The notes under the pieces are model-generated. The model was not told the origin of the DNA. It saw only the letters and a list, made by a program, of their open reading frames with translations, and made no database searches. Below, piece after piece: positions 34,113-42,818 of a DNA stretch of 64,000 bases. Position numbers and translations under genes: made by a program. Location: contig NZ_JAZHRR010000001.1 in NCBI RefSeq assembly GCF_036924515.1, positions 2,265,001-2,329,000 of the forward strand, read 5' to 3'. How positions within the stretch are numbered: position 1 is the stretch's first letter; the number at the start of each line of letters is the position of its first letter. This stretch comes from Bradyrhizobium sp. AZCC 1610 (GTDB lineage Bacteria; Pseudomonadota; Alphaproteobacteria; Rhizobiales; Xanthobacteraceae).

Positions 34113-35372
34113 ACTGGAAATTTGCTGGTTTGCGGCTTTGTCGTTGGTCTCGGTACCTGGTCAACCTATGCCCCCCTCGAGAGTGCCGCGATTGCGATCG
34201 GCACCCTCGAATCCGAGTCGAGCCGCAAGACGATTCAGCACCTGGAGGGTGGCATCATCAGGGAAATTCTGGTCGCGGACGGAGACGTGGTCCGCGCCGG
34301 ACAAACGCTGATCTCGTTGGAGGACACCAAGGCCCGTGCCGAAGCCCAGAGCCTGCAAGGCCAATTGTGGGAGACGACGGCGCGAGAAGCCCGGCTGCAG
34401 GCGGAACAGCATGGAGAAGAACAAGTGTCGTTTCCGGCCAGGTTGGAGATGGCGCGGAATGCTGGTTCGTCGGTCGCAGATGTCCTTGCGGGACAGCAAG
34501 CCATCTTCGAAACGCGTCGGCAGGTCTTTCAATCGCAAGCGGCCGTAAATCGGGAGAAAAGGTCGCAGGTGGAAAAAGAGATCGAGGGCCTCAGGGCGCA
34601 GGAAAGCGCGGCCTCAAGGCGCATCGAAATCGTCCGCGAAGAAGCGGCGACCGTCGCCATGCTCGTTAACAAGGGACTTGAGCGGCGTCCGCGCCTTCTG
34701 AACCTCGAGCGGGAGATGGCTGACATCGAGGGGCGGCGGGGTGAGATTGTCGCGCAGATATCGCGCGCCGGGCAGGTTATCAACGAATCGCAGGCAACTC
34801 TTCTCAAACTCGAGAACGACCGCCAGAACGAGATCGCACAGTCGCTGCGCGAGGTGCAAAACCAGATTTTTCAGATACGCGAACGACTGCAGGCGGCCGA
34901 CGACCAACTGTCACGAACGGCGGTCAAGGCGCCCCAGGATGGCGTGGTAACGGACTTGAGGATTCATACCCCAGGCGGCGTCATTGGCGCCGGCGCACCT
35001 CTCATGGATCTGGTTCCCCGGCAGGATCGGCTTATCGTGATTGCGCGCGTCAGGCCCGAGGACATCGATGTGGTCCGTCCCGGATTGAGCGCCGACGTGA
35101 ATCTGTTGCCCTACAATCAGCGCCGCGTACCACGGCTCCATGGGATTGTGACGCACGTTTCTGCCGACCGTCTGCTCGACAAGCGCACGGATCAGCCCTA
35201 CTACGCAACGAAGATTCGCGTGCAGGATCCGACGAGCGCCGGGATCGATGGTGTCCAGATTATTCCGGGAATGCCGGCCCAGGTGTTCATCAAGACGGGT
35301 CGCGGCACCGTGGCGCTCTACGCTCTCCGGCCTCTGCTCGACAGCTTCCACGGCGCGTTCCGCGAGGATTAA
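33864..35372 (+). CDS. Type I secretion membrane-fusion adaptor (HlyD/PrtE-like) with a duplicated N-terminal segment
   Basis: 502-residue periplasmic adaptor linking the ATPase to an outer-membrane channel. One transmembrane helix (LLVCGFVVGLGTWSTYAPL, about residues 86-104) is followed by a lipoyl half-motif (HLEGGIIREILVADGDVVRA), long coiled coils (about 150-350) and the beta-barrel (KAPQDGVVTDLRIHTPGGV). The cytoplasmic N-terminus is about 85 residues, much longer than usual. It contains two related 33-residue segments starting at residues 1 and 51 (22 of 33 identical), each ending in RDRL-type plus TW sequence. ATG overlaps the ATPase stop (ATGA), so expression is coupled. Confidence 0.9.
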   Translation: MKISVAHFKLREAPRWLRSAAPALCDRLRSVTWIRIKRFHGLFARRGWARLKITFAHVEIWEVPRWLRSAPPALRDRLRGVTWTGNLLVCGFVVGLGTWSTYAPLESAAIAIGTLESESSRKTIQHLEGGIIREILVADGDVVRAGQTLISLEDTKARAEAQSLQGQLWETTAREARLQAEQHGEEQVSFPARLEMARNAGSSVADVLAGQQAIFETRRQVFQSQAAVNREKRSQVEKEIEGLRAQESAASRRIEIVREEAATVAMLVNKGLERRPRLLNLEREMADIEGRRGEIVAQISRAGQVINESQATLLKLENDRQNEIAQSLREVQNQIFQIRERLQAADDQLSRTAVKAPQDGVVTDLRIHTPGGVIGAGAPLMDLVPRQDRLIVIARVRPEDIDVVRPGLSADVNLLPYNQRRVPRLHGIVTHVSADRLLDKRTDQPYYATKIRVQDPTSAGIDGVQIIPGMPAQVFIKTGRGTVALYALRPLLDSFHGAFRED

Positions 35373-35404
35373 GCTGCGCTCAGAACTGTGAGCTCAGGCA
35401 GCTC

Positions 35405-36184
35405 TCAAGATGACCGCACCCGTGAGGGCTGCGCATGACCGTTGGCTCGCCGGCTCCAGCGAACGACCGCCTCGGTGCGGTTGTGCGCGGAGCATTTTCG
35501 CATGATACGTTGAATATGCATTTTTACGGTATTTTCCGAAAGGTTGAGCCTGACAGCAATCAACTTGTTGGGAAGGCCGAGCTGCAGCGCCTCGAGCACG
35601 TGTTGTTCGCGTGGCGTAAGGTCGACCATCGCCTTCTCCGGCACAATCGCGGTGGCGCCGTTACCCTCGTTAGTTCCGAATAGCTCGGGCGCGTCGGAGC
35701 ATTCCGATATCGCCTTGAGGCTTGACGCTCCATCTTGCCCAATGATCGGTAGGGGTCGGTAGACCCCACCGGCAAGAACCAGGCGTAGTCCGGCGATAGC
35801 GACTTCGATCGGGATCGATGTCGGAAAAAAGCCACGCACTCCCCGTTGCATCGCAGCTGAAGCCGTCGCGTCGTCGTCGCGATTTGACAACACAGCAACG
35901 GACGCTTTCGGGCAGGATTCTGCGAGGAGGGCGAGGCTATCCTCGATCGAAGGGTCAGTGATCTGCTTGTCCCCGATATTCAGCGCAATCAAGCGGATTT
36001 CTCTGCCTGATAGCCAGTTCAGACCACTCGTCGTTGCCATCTCGACGATCTCGAATCCAGTGAGTTCTCTCTTGAGGATATTGAGGATGCACGTACGCGC
36101 CAGGACATGTTGCTCGATGATCACGAGCACCGGCGAGTTTTGTGATACCAAGGCTGGTTCCGCGGGATTAGAAAAATCGTCCAT
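35405..36184 (-). CDS. LuxR/NarL-type regulator with degenerate receiver domain
   Basis: 259-residue transcription factor. Residues 18-140 resemble a CheY-like receiver (SPVLVIIEQHVLARTCILNI), but the phosphoacceptor strand reads IALNIGD, with Asn69 where Asp is expected. The conserved Lys is missing in GVRGFFPTS, while Ser100 (AVLSNRD) is kept. The C-terminal GerE-type helix-turn-helix is intact: LTPREQHVLEALQLGLPNKL and LSENTVKMHIQRIM. It converges on the adaptor gene, 32 bases away. Phosphorylation-independent control of the secretion island is a reasonable inference; no sensor kinase is nearby. Confidence 0.88.
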   Translation of the reverse strand: MDDFSNPAEPALVSQNSPVLVIIEQHVLARTCILNILKRELTGFEIVEMATTSGLNWLSGREIRLIALNIGDKQITDPSIEDSLALLAESCPKASVAVLSNRDDDATASAAMQRGVRGFFPTSIPIEVAIAGLRLVLAGGVYRPLPIIGQDGASSLKAISECSDAPELFGTNEGNGATAIVPEKAMVDLTPREQHVLEALQLGLPNKLIAVRLNLSENTVKMHIQRIMRKCSAHNRTEAVVRWSRRANGHAQPSRVRSS

Positions 36185-36389
36185 GATGTCCCCGAATTCA
36201 GAGAAGGGCTTGAGTCACTCCACCAGTTTTGATTTCCATTTTCCATGGAGCAAAGTCTGCCCCACACACTCTGCAGCGAATTGCTGCTGATCGCGACGTT
36301 GCTCCCGACTTTCGAGTGCGTTCGCAGGAACGTCGTCAGGACCTTCTGGTCCGCGGCAATAGATATTGGCAGCGGTTCTGTTGTTTAGG

Positions 36390-36995
36390 CTAGCTGCAAA
36401 TATTGCGATACGCGCTCGCCGCCGCCGAGTTCGCGGGGCCATCGACGACGTATGCTTCATCTTCCGTCACGAGATATAGAAACGGCCTGTCTCCGGTATC
36501 TTCGCCCGCCGCCTTTTTTCCTTTGACACGGCCGCAAATGGTGTCGACGGACTTCCCGAGCGTATTTTTGCGGATGGCCCGTTTCATCTCACCGAACTCG
36601 GCGGACGCCGGGTCCTCCAACTTCGCAGCAATCGTGGTCTTCGCCTTGACAATGACTGGATCGGACGTCTCAGCGGGCCGACCAGATGCCGGAGCCTCGA
36701 CTTTCGCTTCGATCATGGGGGACTTCGCCTTTTTCTCAGCGGGTTGGGGCTTGTCACGGGCGTGGGCAATCGACGGCTGTTCCGTCTTCGTCGCGATCGT
36801 GGACTTGACTTTTGTTGTCGCGGAATTGGTCCTGGATGACGCTGACGCCGGTTCAATCGACCGACTGACCGCCATCCCGTTGAGACAGCCGGACCCGCTC
36901 GCGTCCGTGCATGCTTCCATGCTCGCTTGCGGCGGTAAAAGGCAGCTACAGCCAACCAGGGTCGCAGCCATAACACCAATGAGAAGCGTTCTCAT
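36390..36995 (-). CDS. Putative lipoprotein with conserved C-terminal domain of unknown function
   Basis: 201-residue protein starting MRTLLIGVMAATLVGCSCLL, a lipoprotein leader with lipobox LVGC (Cys16). A low-complexity Ser/Thr/Lys/Pro-rich linker (about residues 45-110) leads to a compact domain: LEDPASAEFGEMKRAIRKNT, DTICGRVKGKK, RPFLYLVTEDEAYVVDG. I recall this C-terminal domain as widespread in rhizobial exported proteins of unknown role. It is divergent from nothing obvious and lies upstream of the LuxR-type gene on the same strand after 205 bases. Confidence 0.8.
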   Translation of the reverse strand: MRTLLIGVMAATLVGCSCLLPPQASMEACTDASGSGCLNGMAVSRSIEPASASSRTNSATTKVKSTIATKTEQPSIAHARDKPQPAEKKAKSPMIEAKVEAPASGRPAETSDPVIVKAKTTIAAKLEDPASAEFGEMKRAIRKNTLGKSVDTICGRVKGKKAAGEDTGDRPFLYLVTEDEAYVVDGPANSAAASAYRNICS

Positions 36996-37799
36996 GCTAA
37001 TCCCTCATAAGGGGCCTGAGTTCCGCTCGCACTTCTTGCGGCGATCTAATGTTGCGCTGGTTGTCTATCATTTGCGCAAAAGTATTAACTGCTTGTTAAA
37101 CGCCCGTCCTTCGCCGCGGCAAGCTCTTACATCGCTATGCCGGCGCATTACAGTTCGCATCAGGTTTTCGTGGTGGATCGGGCGAAGCTGCTCAGCAGGT
37201 CGATATCTGACTCCACCCGGTTTGCGCTATCATTACGGCCTTGCTGGACATCATTGCGACTGCCGTCCTGCGAATGGCGCACGATAGCGTGCGCTCCATC
37301 GAGCGCAGGCTTCGCCTGGGTTCGGATCGCGTAAATGCCGACGTGTTAACTTTGCGCGCCGAAGGCGGGTCATAGAGCGGGCTTCGACTAAGCGGCGCAT
37401 GACCTTCATTGACGAAATTCGGAGTCGACCGCTTTTTGCGCAAAGCGGCCGATGTGGCCTGATGTTGGATTTGGCTGTATCCGGTTGGCTGACCTAGCTC
37501 AAACTTCCCCATGATGGATTGGAGCGAGAGTTCATGATTTTCAAATAGTTAGAGAGCGGTGTGTGCACGATGTGTGCACCGGGAGATCAAAGAAAATCAA
37601 ACGGCACCAACGTGAGCAAGCTGAACTGAACCCTCTGCAGTGTCAGTAGCAGGCTGATGCTTCAAGGGAGGGCTGCTTCAGAAACAAGGAAAGCGGATCT
37701 TTGCGACGAACTCATTTCGAGGGATGATCTGCTGAAATGAAGTGAAGCAAGAGCTGCGCCGACCATCGGGAAAACGCCGTGCTGCGAGCGAGTCGGCTT
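36996..37799. other. Gene-free stretch containing direct-repeat copy B
   Basis: About 800 bases with no gene I can support. A frame at about 37237-37374 reads LLDIIATAVLRMAHDSVRSI then RLRLGSDRV and has protein-like composition, but it starts just after a stop, lacks an SD sequence and matches no family I know. The long direct repeat occupies 37508-37600, and the promoter of no identified gene faces it. Confidence 0.4.
37508..37600 (+). repeat. Long direct repeat, copy B
   Basis: Partner of copy A at 29582-29672, same orientation, with two GTGTGCAC motifs at 37561 and 37572 and the CGGGAGATC block. It sits in gene-free DNA at the right end of the secretion island and 200 bases before the 3' end of a Bug-type receptor gene. 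The short frame in copy A is interrupted here by TGA. Confidence 0.85.
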
Positions 37800-38768
37800 T
37801 TACTGCGGAGTAATGCCGGCATCCTTGATTATCCGACCCCATCGGTCGATTTCACTCTTGAGGAGGGCTTCGAGCGCCGCTGGCCTTGCGCGTTCCTGCT
37901 CGACGGGAGCCATGCTGAGTTCAGCGAAGCGGTTGACCAAGGGCGGGTCCTTCAGCGCTTTTTGCAGGGCGTCGACGAGCGCGTCCATGATCGGCTTCGG
38001 CGTATTGCGTGGTGCATACAGCCCGTACCAGGTCGTGACCTCAAACTTCGGCACTCCGGCCTCCGCCGAAGTCGGCACGTTCGGCAGGGTCGGGACGCGC
38101 TTTTTGCTGGTGATGGCGTAGCCCGGGATGGTGCCGGCCTGAATATAGGGCGTCGGCCCGGTGGCCGGATCGCAATAGACGTCGATGTGACCGGCGATGA
38201 TATCGTTCAGCGCGGGACCGCCACCTTTGTAATAGATAGGTGTGAGCTTGGCTTCGATGGCGCTCATGAACATCAGCCCGCACAGATGTGACGCGGAACC
38301 GAGCCCCACATTGCCGTAGGTGACCTTATCACCCTGCGCGCGCACGTAGGTGACGAGCTCCTTCAGGTCCTTGGCTGGAAAGTTCGCGCGCGCCACCAGG
38401 ATCATCGGTACGTCGGTGACGAGACCGATTGGCGCGAAATCGCCGACTGGGTCGAACGGCAATTTCGCGTAGAGAGCGGGCGCGGTTGCTTGGCCGACAT
38501 GCATCAGCAGCAGGGTGTAACCGTCAGGCGCGGCTTTGGCGACACGATTGGTACCGAGGGTGCCACCGGCGCCGACGACGTTTTCTATAACGATCGCCTG
38601 CTTCAGTGTCGCACTCATCGATGTCCCGAGCAGGCGGGCAATTACGTCGCCTGGGCCGCCGGCCGAGAACGGCACGACAAGCGTGATCGGCCGGCTCGGG
38701 AATTCCTGGGCGAATGCCGGCAGTACGGGCGACAGCAACAGCATCAGCAGAACGCTTACAAACCTCAT
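37800..38768 (-). CDS. Bug-type (TctC-like) periplasmic solute-binding protein
   Basis: 322-residue receptor of the tripartite tricarboxylate transporter type. A Sec signal (MRFVSVLLMLLLSPVLPAFA) is followed by FPSRPITLVVPFSAGGPGDVIARLL, the family's ligand-contact start, and later GYTLLLMHVGQATAPALYAKLPFDPVGDFAPIG and TYGNVGLGSASHL. No TctA/TctB membrane genes are adjacent, as usual for orphan Bug proteins. It is transcribed with the GntR regulator located just upstream and heads the catabolic region. Confidence 0.9.
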   Translation of the reverse strand: MRFVSVLLMLLLSPVLPAFAQEFPSRPITLVVPFSAGGPGDVIARLLGTSMSATLKQAIVIENVVGAGGTLGTNRVAKAAPDGYTLLLMHVGQATAPALYAKLPFDPVGDFAPIGLVTDVPMILVARANFPAKDLKELVTYVRAQGDKVTYGNVGLGSASHLCGLMFMSAIEAKLTPIYYKGGGPALNDIIAGHIDVYCDPATGPTPYIQAGTIPGYAITSKKRVPTLPNVPTSAEAGVPKFEVTTWYGLYAPRNTPKPIMDALVDALQKALKDPPLVNRFAELSMAPVEQERARPAALEALLKSEIDRWGRIIKDAGITPQ

Positions 38769-38826
38769 GACAACTTCCTATTGGCCTCGTGGCCCTTTGA
38801 AACAACTTGATTGGAATAAGGACTGG

Positions 38827-39543
38827 TCACTCATCGGCGATCGCCTTCTCGTTCGACGCGGATGATTGCTCGATCATGCTGAGCGCGGCCACGGCCGCTG
38901 CCTTGATATGATCGACGCAGCATTGCTCGGCAAGATCAGGATCGCCGCTCTGGATGGCACGCCAGATCGCGGTGACCTCGCGCAGGCTCTTGTTGATGCG
39001 CTTCGGCTGCGACATCGAGGTAATCCGCAACAGCGTGATCCGGTCATGCAGCGGCCTGAGCATTCGTTCAATGAAAGCGTTCTGACAGCCGCCGATAAGC
39101 GCCGCATAAAACTCCGTCTTGGCTTCGAGGGCCGTCATCAGGTCGCCATCGGCGAATGCGGCTTTCAGTTTGGAGAGTGCATCGCCGATCCGTCGAACGA
39201 CAGCGGGATCGCGCAGGCGTGCGCATTCACGTCCGGCAAATCCCTCGAGAACGGCACGCGCCGCGTAGAGCTGTTTTGCTTCCTCGAGACTGATGGTGCT
39301 GACGACGGGACCGCGATGGGGGACCGTGTTGACCAGGCCGTCGGCCTCCAGCAGCCGAAGCGCCTCGCGAATGGACGGGCGGCTCACGCCGGTCATCTCG
39401 CAAAGTTCACGTTCGATCAGGCGCTGGCCTGGCTTCAGGGTCCCGGACATGATCGCTTCACGCAGCTTTTGGGCGACCCTCGACCGGACGGTCGGAACGT
39501 CCTCGATCCGGAGCGTGCATTGCAATTCACCGCGTTTATCCAT
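38827..39543 (-). CDS. GntR-family regulator (FCD domain)
   Basis: 238-residue DNA-binding repressor or activator. The N-terminal winged helix (LREAIMSGTLKPGQRLIERE, LCEMTGVSRPSIREALRLLE) is followed by an all-helical FCD ligand domain. FCD metal-ligand residues appear plausible (the Asp/His pattern AALIGGCQNAF and DHIKAA), but I did not map each one. It probably responds to a pathway acid and controls the leftward catabolic genes around it. Confidence 0.9.
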   Translation of the reverse strand: MDKRGELQCTLRIEDVPTVRSRVAQKLREAIMSGTLKPGQRLIERELCEMTGVSRPSIREALRLLEADGLVNTVPHRGPVVSTISLEEAKQLYAARAVLEGFAGRECARLRDPAVVRRIGDALSKLKAAFADGDLMTALEAKTEFYAALIGGCQNAFIERMLRPLHDRITLLRITSMSQPKRINKSLREVTAIWRAIQSGDPDLAEQCCVDHIKAAAVAALSMIEQSSASNEKAIADE

Positions 39544-39571
39544 TGTCTACCGCCTTGGTACCGGCATTGGT

Positions 39572-40312
39572 TCAATAGCGATTTACGGGCAGAATCATCA
39601 TCTCCGCAATCTGAACATGCGGCGGCTGATCCAACGCAAAGACGATCGACCGGGCAATATCGGCCGGATCGAGCGCCATCTTGAACTGGTCGAAATAGTC
39701 CTTTTCCTTGGTCCGGTCGCCGCGATAGCGGGTGAGGATGATGTTGGTCCTGGTCAAGCCGGGCTGCATTTCGGTCACCCGGATCGCCGTTTCCGCCAGC
39801 TCTCCACGGAGCGTCCCGGTAAACATGTGGACGCCCGCCTTGCTGGCACTGTAAGCGGCCATGTCGGGAACGATGCGTACGGCATTGATCGAGCTGACAT
39901 TGACGATGTGGCCTGAGTTACGTCTGACCATGTCGGGCAGGAGGCTACGGGTCACCCGCATCAGGCCGATCAAATTGGTCTGTATGATCGCGGACCAATC
40001 GTCGGCCGCGCCGGCATCGAAGCGCGTCCGGCCGCCGATGTCGTGACCGGCGTTGTTGACGAGGATGTCGACAGGCTTGAAGGCGTCCGGGATGAGGTCG
40101 GGCAGGCGGTCCACGGCTTTGGCGTCGGTAATATCGAGTTCGATCGGCAATGTCTTGTCGCCCATTTCGGCGGCGAACTCGCGAAGGGAGGCCGGGTCGC
40201 GGTCAGCCAGCACGACCCGTCGCCCGCTTTCGACCAGTGCTTTCGTAATGGCGCGACCCATGCCACCGGCGGCGCCGGTTACCACGGCATTTCGGCTCGA
40301 TGCTTCAGTCAT
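39572..40312 (-). CDS. Short-chain dehydrogenase (YdfG-like)
   Basis: 246-residue SDR. Cofactor loop VVTGAAGGMGRAI, acidic ADRD at the end of strand 2 (favouring NAD), NNAGHD, catalytic Ser in VNVSSINAV and YSASK. The C-terminal IAEMMILPVNRY is the tail seen in serine/3-hydroxy acid dehydrogenases of the YdfG type. It lies 33 bases from a second SDR gene, suggesting two steps of one pathway. Substrate unknown. Confidence 0.88.
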   Translation of the reverse strand: MTEASSRNAVVTGAAGGMGRAITKALVESGRRVVLADRDPASLREFAAEMGDKTLPIELDITDAKAVDRLPDLIPDAFKPVDILVNNAGHDIGGRTRFDAGAADDWSAIIQTNLIGLMRVTRSLLPDMVRRNSGHIVNVSSINAVRIVPDMAAYSASKAGVHMFTGTLRGELAETAIRVTEMQPGLTRTNIILTRYRGDRTKEKDYFDQFKMALDPADIARSIVFALDQPPHVQIAEMMILPVNRY

Positions 40313-40345
40313 TGCGTATCTCCTGTGGCGGACGGCCGATGGCGC

Positions 40346-41119
40346 TCATGCGATGGACCAGCCCCCATCGATCGGCAGCGTTGCTCCTGTGATGTCCTGC
40401 GCGGCCGGGCTGCACAGGAAGGCCGCCATCGCGCCGACGCCTTCCATGGCGACAAATCGTCCGGTCGGCTGACGCGTCGCCAGATAGTCGCTTGTGGTCT
40501 CGTCGATGGTGCGGCCTTTGTCGGCCGCGATCCCTGCGATTTTTACCTGAATGGCCGGCGTGGGCAGCGTGCCCGGGCACAGCGCGTTGCAGGTAATCCC
40601 GCTCTTCGTGGTTTCGATTGCGACCGCACGGGTCATGCCGAGGATGGCGGTCTTGGTGGTCACATAGTCGATGCGGTCCGCGACGGCGCGGGTCGAATAG
40701 ATCGAGGCCATGTTGATGATGCGGCCCCAGCGTCGCTCTTTCATCCCGGGCAATGCGAGACGGATCAGGTCGAACGGGGCCGACAGGTTGACGGCGAGCG
40801 CCTCGTCCCATCGTTCCGGCGGGAAGTGTTCGACCGGTGAAAAATGCCGGACCACCGCATTGTTCACCAGGATATCGACCGCGCTGGTGCGGCCGAGCAG
40901 GTCGGCCATCATCGCTTCTATGGCGGTGCGCTGCGACAGGTCGGCTGCGATGCTGACCACCTCGACGCCAAACTGCGTGCGAAGACGATCTCGCGTCTGG
41001 GCCGGTTCGACCAAATCATGCAGGACAATGCTGGCTCCCGCGCCGGCAAGGCTTTCGGCCACGGCCAGGCCCAAGCCTGCCGTTGCCCCGGTCACGAGAG
41101 CCCATTTGCCCTTCAACAT
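40346..41119 (-). CDS. Short-chain dehydrogenase (3-hydroxybutyrate-dehydrogenase-like)
   Basis: 257-residue SDR with VTGATAGLGLAVAESL, HDL at strand 2, NNAVVRHFSP, catalytic Ser in INMASIYS and YVTTK, and C-terminal ITGATLPIDGGWSIA. The NALCPGTLPTPAIQ loop matches 3-hydroxybutyrate dehydrogenase-like enzymes. It is 15 bases from the carboxymuconolactone-decarboxylase-like gene upstream and forms part of the same leftward operon. Confidence 0.88.
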   Translation of the reverse strand: MLKGKWALVTGATAGLGLAVAESLAGAGASIVLHDLVEPAQTRDRLRTQFGVEVVSIAADLSQRTAIEAMMADLLGRTSAVDILVNNAVVRHFSPVEHFPPERWDEALAVNLSAPFDLIRLALPGMKERRWGRIINMASIYSTRAVADRIDYVTTKTAILGMTRAVAIETTKSGITCNALCPGTLPTPAIQVKIAGIAADKGRTIDETTSDYLATRQPTGRFVAMEGVGAMAAFLCSPAAQDITGATLPIDGGWSIA

Positions 41120-41134
41120 CGTCTCAGGCCTCGG

Positions 41135-41515
41135 CTATTTCTTGTCCAGTTCGGCAAACACTTCCTTGGCGTTACGGAAAGCGTCTACGCCGGCCGGCAC
41201 GCCGCAATAGATCGCGACCTGCATGAACACCTCGCGTATCTCTTCGCGCGTGGCGCCGTTGGTTAGTGCGCCCCGCACGTGGGTCTTGAGTTCCTGCGGC
41301 CGGTTCAGCGCGCACAGCATCGCCAGGTTGAGAAAGCTGCGGGTCTTGTGCGAAAGGCCTTCGCGGCCCCAGACGTAGCCCCAGCAATATTCCGTCGTGA
41401 GGTCCTGCATCGGCCGGTTGAAGTCATCGGCCGATGCGATCGCCTTGTCGACGAACTCGTTCCCCAGCACGCTCTTGCGGATCTGGAGGCCTCGATCGTA
41501 TGTCGCCTTGTCCAT
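41135..41515 (-). CDS. Carboxymuconolactone decarboxylase family protein, copy 1
   Basis: 126-residue alpha-helical protein of the CMD/AhpD fold. TTEYCWGYVWGREGLSHKTR then SFLNLAMLCALNRPQELKTH and VRGALTNGATREEIREVFMQ plus VAIYCGVPAG are the family core that acts on muconolactone-type ring-cleavage products. A single ATG at this position gives the family-like N-terminus; a TTG four codons upstream is an alternative. A paralogue is encoded at 51553. Genuine 4-carboxymuconolactone decarboxylase activity is not proven, since no other protocatechuate genes are present. Confidence 0.88.
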   Translation of the reverse strand: MDKATYDRGLQIRKSVLGNEFVDKAIASADDFNRPMQDLTTEYCWGYVWGREGLSHKTRSFLNLAMLCALNRPQELKTHVRGALTNGATREEIREVFMQVAIYCGVPAGVDAFRNAKEVFAELDKK

Positions 41516-41546
41516 GTCGGTTTCCAATCAGCTAGTTTTTCGGCAG

Positions 41547-42782
41547 CTAGTTTTTCGGCCAGAACGGCTGCGCGAGCGCCAGTTGCGGCGGGAATACCGT
41601 GACCGGTACGCCGGACTGCCATTGCACGATGGTCATCCCGGCGCCGACGCGGCGGCCCTTTTCGTCGAACTTGATCTCGCCGAGCGGGTAATATTTGGAG
41701 GGACCGGCATCCATGGAGCGCAGCGCGTCGGCGACGGCAACGCGGTCAGCCTTGCCGGCTTTTTCGAGCGCGTCCTTGATCACCCACATGTCGCCATAGG
41801 TGGAGATCGCGTTCTGCGTCATCCAGGGCTCCTTGTAGCGGGTCTTGAGTTCGGCGATCAGCGCCTCGTGCCCCTTGGCGCCCCAGCTGGCGACGCAGGT
41901 GAGGAGGCCCTGCAGCAGTTCTGGGCTTACGGTCTGCAGCATGTCGGGTTCGGCGATGGCGATGCCGAACGAGATGGTCGGAATCTTGCCTTGCCCGAGG
42001 CCAAACTCGTTCATCTTCTCGAGCAGCAGCTTGGCGTCGGAAATCACGGTCGGTAGGAAGAACAGAAGGTCAGGTTTCGCCGACCGGATTTTTTGAACCA
42101 GCGGGGTGGCATCGGCGAGCGGCGGGGTAAAGGTTTCGTCGACGATCAGTTGCAGCCCGTTTTCGGCGAGCAGGCCGTCCCGCATCGCCTTTGCCGAGGA
42201 AACTGAGGCTGCCGTGTTGTCGGTGATGATCGCGACCGTCTTGGGTTTCTTGCCTGAGGCCGTTTCCGCCAGCTTCACGATCTGCGGCAACGCCTGCTTT
42301 GCCTGTGATCCCGCCGTAGCCGATGTCTGGAAGACATATTTGAAGCCGCGATCGGTAATCAGGTCGGAGTAGGAGAGGGTGAGGAGCGGAAGATTGGCCC
42401 GTTCCGTGACTTCCGTGACGGCCAGCGTGAATGAACTCAGATAGGCGCCGCTCGCGGCCACCAGATCGGTCTCCTGGGCGACCATGCGTTGCGCGGCGTT
42501 CTTGGCTTTCTCGGTCGTATCGCCGGAATCGAGCACGACCAATTTGAGCCTGGCGCCGCCGAGCGACTTGATGCCACCCTGCGCATTGATGTGTTCGACT
42601 CCCATCTCGGCACCGTGGCGCATCACGGCTCCCGGGCGCGCATAGAGGCCCGAGATCGGCACCAGCAATCCGACCTTCACTTCGGACGGTTGCTGAGCCC
42701 ACACGCGAGACGAGATCAGACCGGCGGATGCCCCGGCGAGCAGGCTGCGCCGCGTCAATGCGACCCGGGTATTCTTTGTCAT
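41547..42782 (-). CDS. LIV-type solute-binding protein, tandem copy 1
   Basis: 411-residue periplasmic receptor with a twin-arginine-like leader (VALTRRSLLAGASAGLISSRVWAQ). LIV fold motifs are VGLLVPISGLYARPGAVMRH and GAEMGVEHINAQGGIKSLGG. It is a close paralogue of the next gene, starting 36 bases upstream of it. Both probably serve the downstream-encoded LIV permease, with different ligands. Confidence 0.9.
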   Translation of the reverse strand: MTKNTRVALTRRSLLAGASAGLISSRVWAQQPSEVKVGLLVPISGLYARPGAVMRHGAEMGVEHINAQGGIKSLGGARLKLVVLDSGDTTEKAKNAAQRMVAQETDLVAASGAYLSSFTLAVTEVTERANLPLLTLSYSDLITDRGFKYVFQTSATAGSQAKQALPQIVKLAETASGKKPKTVAIITDNTAASVSSAKAMRDGLLAENGLQLIVDETFTPPLADATPLVQKIRSAKPDLLFFLPTVISDAKLLLEKMNEFGLGQGKIPTISFGIAIAEPDMLQTVSPELLQGLLTCVASWGAKGHEALIAELKTRYKEPWMTQNAISTYGDMWVIKDALEKAGKADRVAVADALRSMDAGPSKYYPLGEIKFDEKGRRVGAGMTIVQWQSGVPVTVFPPQLALAQPFWPKN

Positions 42783-42818
42783 GACTATTCCTCCCTGAAG
42801 TGTTGAAACGCGTTGCGA

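Noticed and set aside
37137..37374. Short plus-strand frames around 37.2 kb
   Set aside because: Two overlapping frames have protein-like stretches but begin right after stops, lack ribosome binding sites and match no family known to me.
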